A DNA stretch of 64,000 bases from positions 372,001 through 436,000 of the forward strand of contig JACPDN010000010.1 in the NCBI GenBank assembly GCA_016183985.1, written 5' to 3'. The position numbers were made by a program, and so were the translations under genes. The DNA comes from Pseudomonadota bacterium (GTDB taxonomy: Bacteria > Pseudomonadota > Alphaproteobacteria > Dongiales > Dongiaceae). The notes beneath the pieces were generated by a model that saw only the letters and a program-made list of their open reading frames with translations, did not search any database and was not told the origin of the DNA. Shown piece by piece: positions 45,533 through 57,646 of the stretch; position 1 is the first letter of the stretch, and every line of letters begins with the position of its first letter.

Positions 45533-46591
45533 ATGCACCGCCTGCTCCTGGCCACGGCCTTTCTCGCCCTGACCTTCACCACCGCAGCACATGCTCAGTC
45601 AACGCCCTTCAAAGTCACGATCCTCACCGACGGGCTGGAGCATCCGTGGTCGATCGCGCTGATGCCGGATGGCGATTTGCTGGTGAGTGAGCGGCCCGGG
45701 CGGTTGCAGATCATCGATGCAAAGTCGGGGAAGAAACGCGCCGTGGCTGGACTGCCCAAAATGCGTGTCGAAGGTGAAGCCGGCGCCATGGGCCTGGCGC
45801 TCGATCCCGACTTTGCCACAAATGGCCGGTTCTATCTTTGCTATTCGGCAAGGGTGTCGGGCAGTCCGGCCAACCGGCTCTCCGCTTTCACGCTGAAGGA
45901 TAATCGCGTCAGCGGCGAAAGGGCCCTGCTGGACGGGTTGCCCGGCGCCAAATGGCATAATGGCTGCCGCGTGGCGGTCTCGCCCGAGGGGTTTCTCTTT
46001 GCCAGCATGGGCGACGCCACGAATGCGCAGGACGCTCAGGATGGCAAGGTGCTGGGCGGCAAGATCTTTCGCCTCAACCGCGATGGTAGCGTGCCAGCCG
46101 ACAATCCTTTCGCGACATCGCCGGTCTGGAGCTATGGCCATCGCAACCCGCAGGGCCTCGCCTTCCGACCCATCGATGGCGCGCTGTGGTCGACGGAGCA
46201 CGGGCCGGATACGCAGGATGAAGTGAACCTCATCGTCAAGGGCGGCAATTACGGCTGGCCGCTTTGCCGCGGCACCGATCCTTGTGCGGAGCTCGGCGAT
46301 TATCGCCCCGCCATGGCCGAGTTCGACCACACCGACACCATCGCCATCTCCGACCTCATCTTCTATCGCGGCGACGCCTTCCCCGATTGGCAAGGCGATA
46401 TCCTGTTCGTGTCGTTGAAGACCGGCCGGCTTTATCACCTCGACATGGACGGTGATCTGGTCCGCAAATCCGAGATCTTGATCGACGGCGATTTCGGACG
46501 GCTGCGCACGCTGAAGGAAGCGCCGGACGGCAGCCTCTATCTCGTGACGGACAATGGTGAGGACCAGATTCTCCATCTGACGCCGCGCTAG
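45533..46591 (+). CDS. Periplasmic PQQ-dependent sugar dehydrogenase-like protein (GSDH family)
   Basis: A 352-residue protein with a signal peptide (1-20, ending AHA-QS) and a six-bladed beta-propeller of the soluble aldose sugar dehydrogenase family. Motifs are HPWSIALMPDGDLLVSERPG, EGEAGAMGLALDP, WSYGHRNPQGLAF and EHGPDTQDEVNLI, typical of the PQQ and calcium site region. It probably oxidises sugars in the periplasm; the substrate is unknown. GAAAGG is 6 bases before the ATG at 45533. A REP-like palindrome lies just upstream. Confidence 0.9.
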   Translation: MHRLLLATAFLALTFTTAAHAQSTPFKVTILTDGLEHPWSIALMPDGDLLVSERPGRLQIIDAKSGKKRAVAGLPKMRVEGEAGAMGLALDPDFATNGRFYLCYSARVSGSPANRLSAFTLKDNRVSGERALLDGLPGAKWHNGCRVAVSPEGFLFASMGDATNAQDAQDGKVLGGKIFRLNRDGSVPADNPFATSPVWSYGHRNPQGLAFRPIDGALWSTEHGPDTQDEVNLIVKGGNYGWPLCRGTDPCAELGDYRPAMAEFDHTDTIAISDLIFYRGDAFPDWQGDILFVSLKTGRLYHLDMDGDLVRKSEILIDGDFGRLRTLKEAPDGSLYLVTDNGEDQILHLTPR

Positions 46592-46710
46592 CGCGGGGTT
46601 TGTGAACGAGTCTCGCCGCCTTCAGGTTGCATTCCGAACAGCCCGGGTTCATCGTTGGGAGCATAACCTGCGAGGGGACGCGCGGGATCACGATAACACC
46701 GGGGAGAATC

Positions 46711-47841
46711 ATGGGTCGTTTGCGCGAAACATTGCGGGCGGATCTGCAATCGGAAAAGCAGGATCGGGCCTTGGGCACCGGTTGGATCAGCGGCGTGCTG
46801 GCGCTGTTCTTAGGCCTTGCCAGCCTCTTCGGCGTTCTTTGCCTGCGCTGGCCGGCACTTCTCACCACGCCGATGCTGCGTGAGCATTACGACGTGCCGC
46901 TGGTGCGCCTCGCCATCCTCGGCGGGCTGCTGCTGGGTTTCGCGCTGGCCGTTCTCAATCTGGCACTCAGGCGGCAGAAGATCATGGGCTTCACCGCCAT
47001 CACGGCGATCCTCGTCGCCACCTTGCTTGGCGGATCGATGGCGGAGACCGATCACGCGCTGACCAGCGGCGCCTATCTGGGGCTCGACTGGTTCGTGCTC
47101 AATCTGTCGTTCCTGTGCATCGTCTTCATTCCACTGGAGCGCTTTTTTGCGCGGCTTAGGGAACAATCGATCTTCCGCCAGGATTGGCGGGCGGATCTCT
47201 TCTATTTCCTGGTCAACAGCCTGCTGGTGCAGTCCCTCACCTATCTCTCGATGAAGCCGGCCCTCACCATCGTCGCCTTCACCGATTGGGCGAATTTGCG
47301 CGCAGCGATGGCGAGCCAGCCGGTCTGGCTGCAATTCATCGAGATCATGTTCCTGACCGACATGGTGCAATATTGGCTGCACCGCGCCTTCCACCAGGTG
47401 CCGTTCCTGTGGCGCTTCCATGCCGTGCATCATTCGGCCGAGACGATGGACTGGCTGGCCGGCTCGCGCATGCATGTGATGGAGATCGTGGCGTTGCGCG
47501 GTGTCACCATCATCCCGATGTATGCGCTGGGTTTCTCGGATCCCGCCTTGAAGGCCTATATCCTCTATGTCTTCCTGCATTCCACCTTCATCCATGCCAA
47601 TGTCCGCTTCGAGTTCGGCTGGCTGAAGAAGGTGATCGCGACGCCGCAATTCCACCATTGGCATCACGGCATCGAGAAGGAAGCGATCGACGTCAATTTC
47701 GCCGTGCACTTTCCGATCCTCGACAAGGTCTTCGGCACGCTTTACCTGCCAGAGAAATGGCCGGCAGGGTATGGCGTGGGCGGCCACCCGGTGCCAAGGG
47801 GGTACCTGAAGCAGCTGGCTTATCCGTTCAGTGGTGATTGA
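46711..47841 (+). CDS. Sterol desaturase/fatty-acid hydroxylase family protein
   Basis: A 376-residue integral membrane di-iron enzyme. It has four or more membrane helices and the three His boxes: HRAFHQ, HAVHHSAETMDW and HFHHWHHG (residues clustered in the C-terminal half), which bind the iron pair. The ATG at 46711 is chosen, since the upstream part has no membrane character. Members hydroxylate or desaturate sterols, hopanoids, carotenoids or fatty acids. Without sterol genes nearby, the lipid substrate is unknown. Confidence 0.88.
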   Translation: MGRLRETLRADLQSEKQDRALGTGWISGVLALFLGLASLFGVLCLRWPALLTTPMLREHYDVPLVRLAILGGLLLGFALAVLNLALRRQKIMGFTAITAILVATLLGGSMAETDHALTSGAYLGLDWFVLNLSFLCIVFIPLERFFARLREQSIFRQDWRADLFYFLVNSLLVQSLTYLSMKPALTIVAFTDWANLRAAMASQPVWLQFIEIMFLTDMVQYWLHRAFHQVPFLWRFHAVHHSAETMDWLAGSRMHVMEIVALRGVTIIPMYALGFSDPALKAYILYVFLHSTFIHANVRFEFGWLKKVIATPQFHHWHHGIEKEAIDVNFAVHFPILDKVFGTLYLPEKWPAGYGVGGHPVPRGYLKQLAYPFSGD

Positions 47842-47951
47842 CCGGGCCGGGCTGCTGGACTCCGCCTCTTTCCCTCTGCTAACGTGGCGAAAATGCTGCA
47901 CTGCAAAAGGTTCGCAGCGCCCTCGTTCGGGCTCGGGTGGAGGAGAGAGAA

Positions 47952-50105
<2,154 letters not shown>

Positions 50106-50237
50106 AGCCGCTATCTAACCCCTTGAAATCACGAATCAACGGAACGTGATTGGAGCCTTTCGCAGGTTTCACCATTTCATCCCGTGAGACTTTGTGTCGG
50201 TGCCAGCATCGGCATCTGAAACGGAATGAGGACGGTC

Positions 50238-50603
50238 ATGTCGGTTCGTAAATTCTTCACTGTCGCAGCGCTTGCGCTAGCCGCTTTCGGTCTGTTCGCC
50301 GCCGCGCCGGCCGAGGCCAAGCAGCCAAAGAAAGTGAAGGCGCCTTTTGCGCTCGAGCAGATCGACCGCAATGGCGATCGCGATATTTCCTCCAAGGAAT
50401 GGAACTGGGCCGAGAAGCACGGCTATGACCGCGTCACCAGGAATGGCGGCAGCGTCAGCCGGAAGACCTATCAGGCCTATGTGAACCGCTATTACAGCTA
50501 TGTCGATTGGCGTTACGACCGCTATGACGATCATGATGGGCGTGGCTGGTATGGCCAGAATCCGGGTGCCGTGAATGCGCCCTGGGAACTCGGCCACCGC
50601 TAA
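50238..50603 (+). CDS. Small exported protein with one EF-hand-like loop
   Basis: A 121-residue protein with a signal peptide (1-28, ending AEA-KQP). Residues about 42-55 (DRNGDRDISSKEW) match the EF-hand calcium loop DxNxDxxIxxxE. Only one complete loop is visible; the second half lacks the pattern and is rich in Tyr, Arg and Asp (YYSYVDWRYDRYDDHD). Calcium binding is an inference. GAGG lies 6 bases before the ATG at 50238. A strong terminator follows. The function is unknown. Confidence 0.72.
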   Translation: MSVRKFFTVAALALAAFGLFAAAPAEAKQPKKVKAPFALEQIDRNGDRDISSKEWNWAEKHGYDRVTRNGGSVSRKTYQAYVNRYYSYVDWRYDRYDDHDGRGWYGQNPGAVNAPWELGHR

Positions 50604-50632
50604 TAATCCGCAGATTGCAGACGCAGCGATGG

Positions 50633-50665
50633 ACGGCCCTGCCCCAGGCAGGGCCGTTCTTCATT
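50633..50665 (+). terminator. Intrinsic terminator after the EF-hand-like gene
   Basis: Perfect 11-base arms ACGGCCCTGCC (50633-50643) and GGCAGGGCCGT (50647-50657) with a 3-base loop, followed by TCTTCATT. The tail is only moderately T-rich, but the stem is very stable. It lies 30 bases after the stop codon. Confidence 0.8.
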
Positions 50666-50868
50666 GGGCATGGCGATCTAACGACCTTGTCACGCCGGCG
50701 CCAATTGCACCTTTTTTGCCAATGGCTTAGAGTTCCGGCTTCATTTTCTGCCTGAACCACAGGTTGGGGCTGATGTCGGTACGCCCGCCTAGATACAGCG
50801 TGGCAACGCGACCGACCCGACCCGACCTGCGTCAATAAGGCAGGACCGCGTATCAGGGGCTAAAGAGC

Positions 50869-53800
50869 ATGGGCAAAGGGGATCAGGATTCCGGAACGGC
50901 GCGTGGCCTGTTGAAGGCCGCTGCGGGCAATGATCCGGGTACCAGGCACCATCACCGCGCCGTCCTTCTAGGCAGCCTGCTGACGGTCGCTTGGTTCGCC
51001 GCCTATGGCTGGCACGTCGCCGATGCGGTGGGGATCGAGAACCTGCAGGATCTGATGCCGGCGGAACTGGCGCAGATCATCATCGCCCTCTTCTCGCCCG
51101 CGGTCTTCGTCTGGGTCGTCATCGGCTATGTCTCGCGCGGGCGCGACCTCGAGCGCCAGACGGCGCTCCTCGCCCAGCAGCTCAACATGCTGACCTATCC
51201 CAACCCCCAGGCCGAACAGCGCGTGGCGACGGTGGCCGATGCGATCCGCCGCCAGACCATCGAATTGAAGGCTGCGACCGAGGATGCGGCCGCCGCACTC
51301 GCCCAGATCGAGAACCGCTTCCAGCACCAGCGCGGCGATCTCGACAATGCCGCCAAGGCCGTGCGCGTCGAGACCGATGGGGTCGAAGCGCAGCTTGGCA
51401 AGCAGCGCCAGCTCCTCGCCGACATGCAGGGAATCCTTTCCGAGCAGAAGGCGGCGCTCAAGAAAGCCGGCGAATTGGAAACGGAGGCGCTGGAAAGCGT
51501 CGCCGCCGATTCCGCCGAGCGGGTCGTCGCGGCTTTCGAGGCCAAGCGTCAGGACATCAGCGCCATTCTCGACCGCGTGATCGATCACGGTTCATCCGTC
51601 CGCGATGCGGTGGAGCGGCAGGCGGAGATTCTGGCCGATAGCGCCGAGAAGGCGACGCAGGGCATGCGCAATGAGCTGACTGCGCTCACGCGCCGGCTCG
51701 ACGAGGCCGGCGAAGCGGCGCGGCGCGAAGGCCGGGCGCTTTCGGAAGCCGGCGACCAGCAGCTTGCCTCGATCAACGAGATCGTCGGCAAGGCAGCGCG
51801 CGAGTTCAACCAGCAGCTCGATGCCCTGGGCCGCAGCACGGTCGAGGCGATCGAGCAGGGCAAGCGTAATTCGGCCGAAGCCGAAGGCGCCTTGCGCCAA
51901 GTCGTGTCGGAGATAACGGCCCAAGCCGGGCGCCATGCCAATGAAGTGGCGCAGGCCCTGGCGCTGCAGTTGCAGGGCATCAATGCGGCGAAGGCCCAGG
52001 CGATCGATGCCGGCGAGGAATTGCAGGCGGGCCTCACGGCGCAGGCAGCGCGCTTGGCGGAACGCACCACCGATGCCTTCGCCTTGATGCGCGGCGAGAT
52101 CGCGCAGGAGATCGCGACACTCAAGGAAAGCGAAGACAAGGCAGCCGCCCGCTACCGCGAGCTTGATCGCAACATGGCCGTGCATCTCGGCGCCCTCGAC
52201 AAGGCTTTCGAGACGGCCGGCAGCGCGCTGGAAACACGTTCTGCAACCGAGCAGGCCAACATCACCGCCGCCACGGAGGCGACCGAGACGCGCATCAACG
52301 CGGTCCTCGCCGCGATCGAGCGCCAGAGCCGCGATATGCACGACCAGGCGGAAGCAAGCGCCGAGCGCTTTGCCAACACGCTGCGCCGCCATCACGAACT
52401 GGTATCGGCCACCGCCACGGCAACGGTCGGCGAGGTGATGCGCAAGACCGCCGAGATCCAGCGCCAGATGCGCGAAGAGGGTGACCTTTCCGTGGCCGCT
52501 GCGAAATCCTTGGCCGAGGATTTCACCAATTCGCTGGCCCGCATCGGCGAGATCGTCACCGAAAGCGCCACCCGCGCCAGACATGACAACACGCTGCTTG
52601 AAGAAACCACGCGCCATCAATCCGAACGCCTGACGAGTGCAGCCCTCGCCGCCGCCGAGCAGTTCCGCACCTCGCTCGACCGCATGTCGGGCGATACGGC
52701 GGCGATGATCCGCGCCCTCATGGACAAGATCAGCGAGCAGAACCAGGCGGTGAAATCGGCACTCCGCACCGAAGCGACCGATTTCCAGGAATCGACCGGC
52801 CGGGTCAGCGAGCAGATCGGCCAGCGTTTTGCCGAGATGCTGAAATCGATCGAGGCGGTCGCCGCCACTGCCGGCACCGAGACCGAAGGCCTGGTTGCCA
52901 AGGTCGATGCGCAAGGATCGCGGCTCAACATCGCCGCCGATGCGGCAGCACAACGCCTGCGCCAACACATAGATGCCGAGACGGCGAAGCTCGCCGAGCT
53001 TGGCGAGGCTGCCGATACGCGACATGCCGATCTGGTGAAAGCGATCGACAATGCCCATACCGCCCTGAGCGGTGCGGCGGACTCGCATGCCGAGCGTTTC
53101 GGCACGTTGCTAAAGCGGCAGGAAGAGCGCCTGAGCGTCCTCAGCGATGCGCAGGAGGCGACCAGCCGGCGCCTTGGCCAGACCGTGGAATCGCAAGGGC
53201 ACCTCCTCGAACAGGCGGCGGACCGTGCCGCCGAGCGGCTGGCGCAGCGCCTGCGCGAGAATGAAACGGCACTTGGCGCCGGCATCGCGGCACTCGTCGC
53301 CGAAACCAAATCGCTCGACGCCACTGTGGCGACGCAGCGCGAGAAGCTGGCCGAAGCCGGCGCCGAGGCCAGCATCAAGATCCGCGCCGAGCTCGACACA
53401 CATGCCGTTTCCCTCAACCAGATGGCCGCGGAGCTTGCCGCCAAGGTGGGCCTGCTGAGCCAGGCCGTGGATGCCGAGGGTGTCGCGCTGACACGGACCT
53501 TGCAGGCCAGCACCGAGAAGACGATGGCGGATCTGCGCGCCGAAACGGAGCGCCAGCAAATCGCCATGGCGACCCATGCCGAGACCTTGTCGGCGCGCCT
53601 GCGTGCCAATGAAACGGCGATGACGGCCAATGTGAACGAGGTGATGGAACGCGCCGCTTCGCTCGATACCGCGATCGCCGATCAACGCCAGCGCCTCAGC
53701 GATGCCGGCACCGCGGCGACGGGCCAGATCCGAACCGAACTTGACGCCCATGCCGTGGCCTTGAATGCCATGGCAGCGGGCCTTGCGGGATCAATACAGC

Positions 53801-56800
53801 TGCTGAGCCGCGCGGTGGAGGCCGAACAGACGGCGCTCACGCGCCATTTCCAGGAAACGGGCGAGAATGCGCTTGGCGAGCTCAAGCTCGAAAGCGAACG
53901 CCAGCGCCAATCCATGAGCGCCCATGCCGAAGCGCTGGTGGCGCATCTGCGCGGCAACGGCGTGACGCTCGAAGATCACATGAAGAACGTGCTGGACCGG
54001 GCCGCAGCACTCGATGACACCATCGGCCAGCAGCGCGACCGCCTGCGGGACGCAGGCGAAGCGGCGAGCAGCCTGATGCGCGGCGAACTCGATGCCCATG
54101 CGGCACGGCTTGAAACCATGGCGGCCGGCATCGGTGAGAAGGTGGCTGGCCTTTCCGCCACCATCGGTACCGAGAGCGGGCGGCTGGACGAGAGTTTCCG
54201 CAACACGGCCGATCAAACCGTGGCACGGCTCAAGGACACTTTCACGGCACAGGAAAGCGAGATCGAGCGCATTGCCACCTCGCTTGGCCTTAAAGTGGCC
54301 GGCCTGGGCGAAACGGTGAAAGCCGAGAGCCAAACCCTCGCCGATGCGATCCAGGGCGCCGGCGACGGTGCCGTGGCACGGTTGAAGGGCGAGATCGAGC
54401 GGCAGATTTCCGGCATGGAAGGCCTCACCGCGACACTCATCACCCGCACGACCGCGCTTGACGGCACGATTCTGAGCCAACGCGACCATCTGGTCGAAGC
54501 GGCAGCCGCGGCAGCGGAAGGCTTCCGCGACATCCTGCGGCGCCAGGCCGATGAATTTGTCTCAGCCGCGGAAGCTGTCGCCAGCCGTTCGGCAGCGCTT
54601 GAGGGCGTCACCCACGCCCAGCGCGATGAGCTGATTGCCGCCTCGAAACATGCGGCGGAACATTTTGCGAGCGCCTTGCGCCTGCAGGCGCAGGAGATCG
54701 CCGCCGCGACGGCCGCCGCCGTCCAGCAGACCGAAGGGCTGGGTGCCGCCGCCCGCGTCCAGGCCGAGAACCTTGCCGCCATGATGGCGGAAAGCACGCG
54801 GCGCTTCGAGGCCGTCACGGCCGAACACAGCGCGAGCCTGGCCGATGCCGGCGAAAAGGCCGGCAGCGCCGTGCGCGAAAAGCTCGCTGCGCAGTATGCC
54901 GATATCGACCGGCGCTTTGCCGATATCGTGACGCAGGGCGACAGGCTGCATGTCAGCGCCGACGAACAGGCCGTGACCCTCGGCAAGGCCGCCGAGCAGG
55001 CGGCGCAGGTTGCCATCGCCATGCGCGATGCGCTGGCCGACCAGGCCCGCCAAGTCGGCATTGTGGGTCTGGAGATCAACGAGAAGGCGCTGGAGGCCGG
55101 CCGTGTCATGCAGCGCCAGGCTGGCGATCTCGCCGAGGCGCTGGGGGCCATCGTGCAGAAGAATGCCGCAACGCTGAAGGCGGCCACGGAACAGGCGGGC
55201 GTTCAGGCGATCGAATTGGGGCAGTCGCTGATGCGGCAGAATGACGAGCTCGGTGCAGCTCTCAGCCGCACGCAAGCCGCCACCACCGAAATCCGCGACG
55301 CCTTGAAGACGCAAATCGAGGAATTGTCGGCCGTGACGCAGAAGGTCGAGGTGGAAGCGCGCGTCATCGGCACCGTGTTCCGCACCGAGGCCGACACCCT
55401 GCGCGAGGCGGCGGAGAAAGCCTCCGGCACCGCCGGCGATCTGCAGCAGCGCATGCGCGACGGCCTTGCCGCCCTCGACGGCGTTGCAACCACAGCACTC
55501 GCCAAGGCCGCCGAACTGCATCATGACGTGGCGCGCCAGAGCGAATTGGTGAAGCAGGCGACCGAAGAAGGCGGCAAGCGCACGGCGGAACTGGCCGGCC
55601 TCTACGAAGGCCATGCGCGGCAATTGTCGCAGGCCTCAGAAATGGCGCGCGACAAGCTGGAGCAGATGGGTAAGTCCCTGGCCGCCCAGGCCGAGATTCT
55701 CTCCACCATCACCGACCAGGCGGTGGGGCGGCAACAGCAGCTTAACGTGACACTCGGCCAGCGGGTCGAACAGTTGGCGGCGGTCGGCAAGGAAGGCCAG
55801 CAGCAGCTCTCGACACTCAATATTTCAGCGCAGAATCTCGCTGAATTCCTGCGCGGCACGACATCGGAAAGCACGCGCCAGGCCAAGGAGACGATCCAGC
55901 TGTTCCGCGACGGTGCCGAGGCGCTGTCGCAAGTCACCAAGAAGGCAGCGCAGCAGGTGAGCGGCGTCAAGGCATCGGTGGCCGAACAGATCACCGAACT
56001 GACCGATCTCTCCGTCAAGGTGCATGACATGGCGGAGCAGGTGCGCGGACAGCTGCGCGCCCAGGCCAAGGAGTTCTCCGATGCGGCCACGGCCGCCAAG
56101 GCCCCGGCCGAGGGGGCCAGGGGCGACGCGCAGCAGGCATCCGAGATCCTCAACCGCCAGGTGGAATCGCTCGCTCAAGCAGCGGCGCGCATGAACCAGC
56201 ATCTTTCCGGCCTCGGCACCGATATCGACAAGCGCATCGAGGCGATGAGCCGCGCCGCCGAGAACGCCGCCGGACGGGTGGGCGCCATCGGGCAGAGCTT
56301 CGAGCGCCAGGCCGAAGGCTTCGGCCGCGCCCTCGATCTGGCGCAGGCGAAGGCAGCCGAACTGGGCGAGGCCTTCCGCACCCAGAGCCTGGACCTCGCC
56401 AAGACTTCGCAGATCGCCTTGGAGCGGATCGACAAGCTCAGGGAAACGCAGACCAATTCGACCCGCGACAGCTTCCTGCGCGCGGCCTCGGTGATGATCG
56501 AGGAACTCAACAGCCTGGCGCTCGACATTCACGGCCTCCTCGACAACGAGGTGCCGGAGGATATCTGGAAGCGTTACCGCGAAGGCGATCGGTCGATCTT
56601 CGCCAGGCGCCTGTTCCGCAACAAGGACTCATACGTCATCCCGGCGATCGAGCAACGCTATAGCCGCGACGAGCGCTTCCACGACATCGTCGACCGCTAC
56701 ATGAAGAAATTCGAGGATCTGCTGGCTCAGTCTGCGAAAGCAGACCCTGAGGCTGTACTGAATGCCGCCATCATCACCGCCGATGTCGGCAAGCTCTATC

Positions 56801-56841
56801 TGGTGATGGCCAAGAGCCTGGGCCGCAGTCTGGAGAATTGA
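50869..56841 (+). CDS. Giant membrane-anchored coiled-coil protein, GPR/TipN-like
   Basis: A 1990-residue protein. Two membrane helices (31-49 and 67-88) leave both ends in the cytoplasm. A huge coiled-coil/apolipoprotein-like region (about 90-1870), rich in Ala, Glu, Gln and Arg and very low in proline, follows, and a C-terminal globular domain (about 1875-1990) contains SLALDIHGLLDNEVPEDIWK and GDRSIFARRLFRNKDSYVIP. This layout and the C-terminal motif recall GPR of Agrobacterium (about 2100 residues, growth-pole ring) and TipN of Caulobacter, both polar organisers. Three tandem 116-residue repeats lie at 795-1142. The polar role is inferred. Confidence 0.72.
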   Translation: MGKGDQDSGTARGLLKAAAGNDPGTRHHHRAVLLGSLLTVAWFAAYGWHVADAVGIENLQDLMPAELAQIIIALFSPAVFVWVVIGYVSRGRDLERQTALLAQQLNMLTYPNPQAEQRVATVADAIRRQTIELKAATEDAAAALAQIENRFQHQRGDLDNAAKAVRVETDGVEAQLGKQRQLLADMQGILSEQKAALKKAGELETEALESVAADSAERVVAAFEAKRQDISAILDRVIDHGSSVRDAVERQAEILADSAEKATQGMRNELTALTRRLDEAGEAARREGRALSEAGDQQLASINEIVGKAAREFNQQLDALGRSTVEAIEQGKRNSAEAEGALRQVVSEITAQAGRHANEVAQALALQLQGINAAKAQAIDAGEELQAGLTAQAARLAERTTDAFALMRGEIAQEIATLKESEDKAAARYRELDRNMAVHLGALDKAFETAGSALETRSATEQANITAATEATETRINAVLAAIERQSRDMHDQAEASAERFANTLRRHHELVSATATATVGEVMRKTAEIQRQMREEGDLSVAAAKSLAEDFTNSLARIGEIVTESATRARHDNTLLEETTRHQSERLTSAALAAAEQFRTSLDRMSGDTAAMIRALMDKISEQNQAVKSALRTEATDFQESTGRVSEQIGQRFAEMLKSIEAVAATAGTETEGLVAKVDAQGSRLNIAADAAAQRLRQHIDAETAKLAELGEAADTRHADLVKAIDNAHTALSGAADSHAERFGTLLKRQEERLSVLSDAQEATSRRLGQTVESQGHLLEQAADRAAERLAQRLRENETALGAGIAALVAETKSLDATVATQREKLAEAGAEASIKIRAELDTHAVSLNQMAAELAAKVGLLSQAVDAEGVALTRTLQASTEKTMADLRAETERQQIAMATHAETLSARLRANETAMTANVNEVMERAASLDTAIADQRQRLSDAGTAATGQIRTELDAHAVALNAMAAGLAGSIQLLSRAVEAEQTALTRHFQETGENALGELKLESERQRQSMSAHAEALVAHLRGNGVTLEDHMKNVLDRAAALDDTIGQQRDRLRDAGEAASSLMRGELDAHAARLETMAAGIGEKVAGLSATIGTESGRLDESFRNTADQTVARLKDTFTAQESEIERIATSLGLKVAGLGETVKAESQTLADAIQGAGDGAVARLKGEIERQISGMEGLTATLITRTTALDGTILSQRDHLVEAAAAAAEGFRDILRRQADEFVSAAEAVASRSAALEGVTHAQRDELIAASKHAAEHFASALRLQAQEIAAATAAAVQQTEGLGAAARVQAENLAAMMAESTRRFEAVTAEHSASLADAGEKAGSAVREKLAAQYADIDRRFADIVTQGDRLHVSADEQAVTLGKAAEQAAQVAIAMRDALADQARQVGIVGLEINEKALEAGRVMQRQAGDLAEALGAIVQKNAATLKAATEQAGVQAIELGQSLMRQNDELGAALSRTQAATTEIRDALKTQIEELSAVTQKVEVEARVIGTVFRTEADTLREAAEKASGTAGDLQQRMRDGLAALDGVATTALAKAAELHHDVARQSELVKQATEEGGKRTAELAGLYEGHARQLSQASEMARDKLEQMGKSLAAQAEILSTITDQAVGRQQQLNVTLGQRVEQLAAVGKEGQQQLSTLNISAQNLAEFLRGTTSESTRQAKETIQLFRDGAEALSQVTKKAAQQVSGVKASVAEQITELTDLSVKVHDMAEQVRGQLRAQAKEFSDAATAAKAPAEGARGDAQQASEILNRQVESLAQAAARMNQHLSGLGTDIDKRIEAMSRAAENAAGRVGAIGQSFERQAEGFGRALDLAQAKAAELGEAFRTQSLDLAKTSQIALERIDKLRETQTNSTRDSFLRAASVMIEELNSLALDIHGLLDNEVPEDIWKRYREGDRSIFARRLFRNKDSYVIPAIEQRYSRDERFHDIVDRYMKKFEDLLAQSAKADPEAVLNAAIITADVGKLYLVMAKSLGRSLEN
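53251..54294 (+). repeat. Three tandem 348-base repeats within the giant gene
   Basis: Units begin at 53251, 53599 and 53947, each exactly 348 bases (116 residues) long with no gaps. Each starts with LR(E/A/G)N and contains SLD(A/T)xxxxQR, an AELD(T/A)HAVxLNxMAA-like core and an (E/T)xxRQ segment. Protein similarity is high between units 1 and 2 and lower for unit 3, so the duplication is old enough to have diverged. Confidence 0.85.
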
Positions 56842-56875
56842 GAGGGCGGATATTCGGCTGTCTGCCCCTTTAACA

Positions 56876-56954
56876 CGTCATCCCCGGGCTTGACCCGGGG
56901 ATCCAGTATTGCCGATTAGAGTGGATGCCCGGGTCAAGCCCGGGCATAACGGCG
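56876..56954. repeat. Paired REP-like palindromes in inverted arrangement
   Basis: A left copy (CGTCATCCCCGGGCTTG with ACCCGGGGATCC) and a right copy (GGATGCCCGGGTCAAG with CCCGGGCATAACGGC) face each other across a 20-base AT-richer spacer. A run of five T follows at 56955-56959. It lies after the giant gene, where it may terminate transcription. Confidence 0.75.
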
Positions 56955-56992
56955 TTTTTGTTGTGGCGTCAGGCGCCGAGGGAGGCCAGTTC

Positions 56993-57490
56993 TCACCCCC
57001 TCACATCCACCTCGGCATAGGTGGCGACCATGTTGACGATGTCGTCGTCGTCGGAGAGGGGCAGCAGCAGGCTTTCCTGGCTGCGCAGGAAGCCGGATTG
57101 GCTGACATAGTCCGACCAGTCGAAAAGCGGGGTCCGCCCGCTGATGACGGCGTCGTAATTGCACAAGGTCTCGGCAAGGCTGCGGCCGATGCCGCATTCC
57201 TCGACGGTGCGGCCGGTCGGGTTATAGCCACGGAAATTGACGTCGAGTTCGCCCACCAGCCGGTAGACCAGCCGGCGAGGGTTATGGTGGACATCGACAA
57301 GCTGCATGCCGGTGAGCCAGCGGCGCATGTCGACCGGGTCGATATCGCGCCGCGACGGCATACGCCGGCCGGCCAGTTTCGATTCCCAATACCGGTAAAA
57401 GCCCAAAGTGGCCGCGCGGCAGCGCGCGGCCATGAATGCCATATCGGTGCTACGGGGATAGTCCGGCTGCAGCGTCATGGCCCCTGTCAT
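56993..57490 (-). CDS. PAS-domain protein of the alphaproteobacterial PAS_5 type
   Basis: A 165-residue single-domain protein. [21 protein letters not shown] precedes the PAS_5 signature region [20 protein letters not shown], then [23 protein letters not shown] and a final beta-sheet with [19 protein letters not shown]_5 proteins are numerous in alphaproteobacteria and bind small ligands or partners, but most have no known signal. The ATG at 57490 is chosen; another at 57478 is possible, and earlier starts add unrelated residues. It converges with the giant gene and is divergent from kbl. Confidence 0.8.
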   Translation of the reverse strand: MTGAMTLQPDYPRSTDMAFMAARCRAATLGFYRYWESKLAGRRMPSRRDIDPVDMRRWLTGMQLVDVHHNPRRLVYRLVGELDVNFRGYNPTGRTVEECGIGRSLAETLCNYDAVISGRTPLFDWSDYVSQSGFLRSQESLLLPLSDDDDIVNMVATYAEVDVRG

Positions 57491-57646
57491 AGACCGGCCG
57501 CGGGGCGCGATCAATCCGCGCGAAGGAAACCAGGGATGCATTCCAATGGCATCAGAAGGGGCGCCAGATGCCATCTTCGCAAAAGTCATTTGCTTAAGCG
57601 CGCCCAAACGCGATCATGGCGGGATCGAACACGGAGCGGGATCCCC

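Noticed and set aside
53251-54294. Assembly collapse or duplication error
   Set aside because: The three 348-base units differ at many positions, so they are not recent copies.
56909-57646. Upstream extension of the kbl reading frame by 246 residues
   Set aside because: The extension is open only by composition, overlaps the PAS gene on the other strand, and the family starts at the ATG at 57647.
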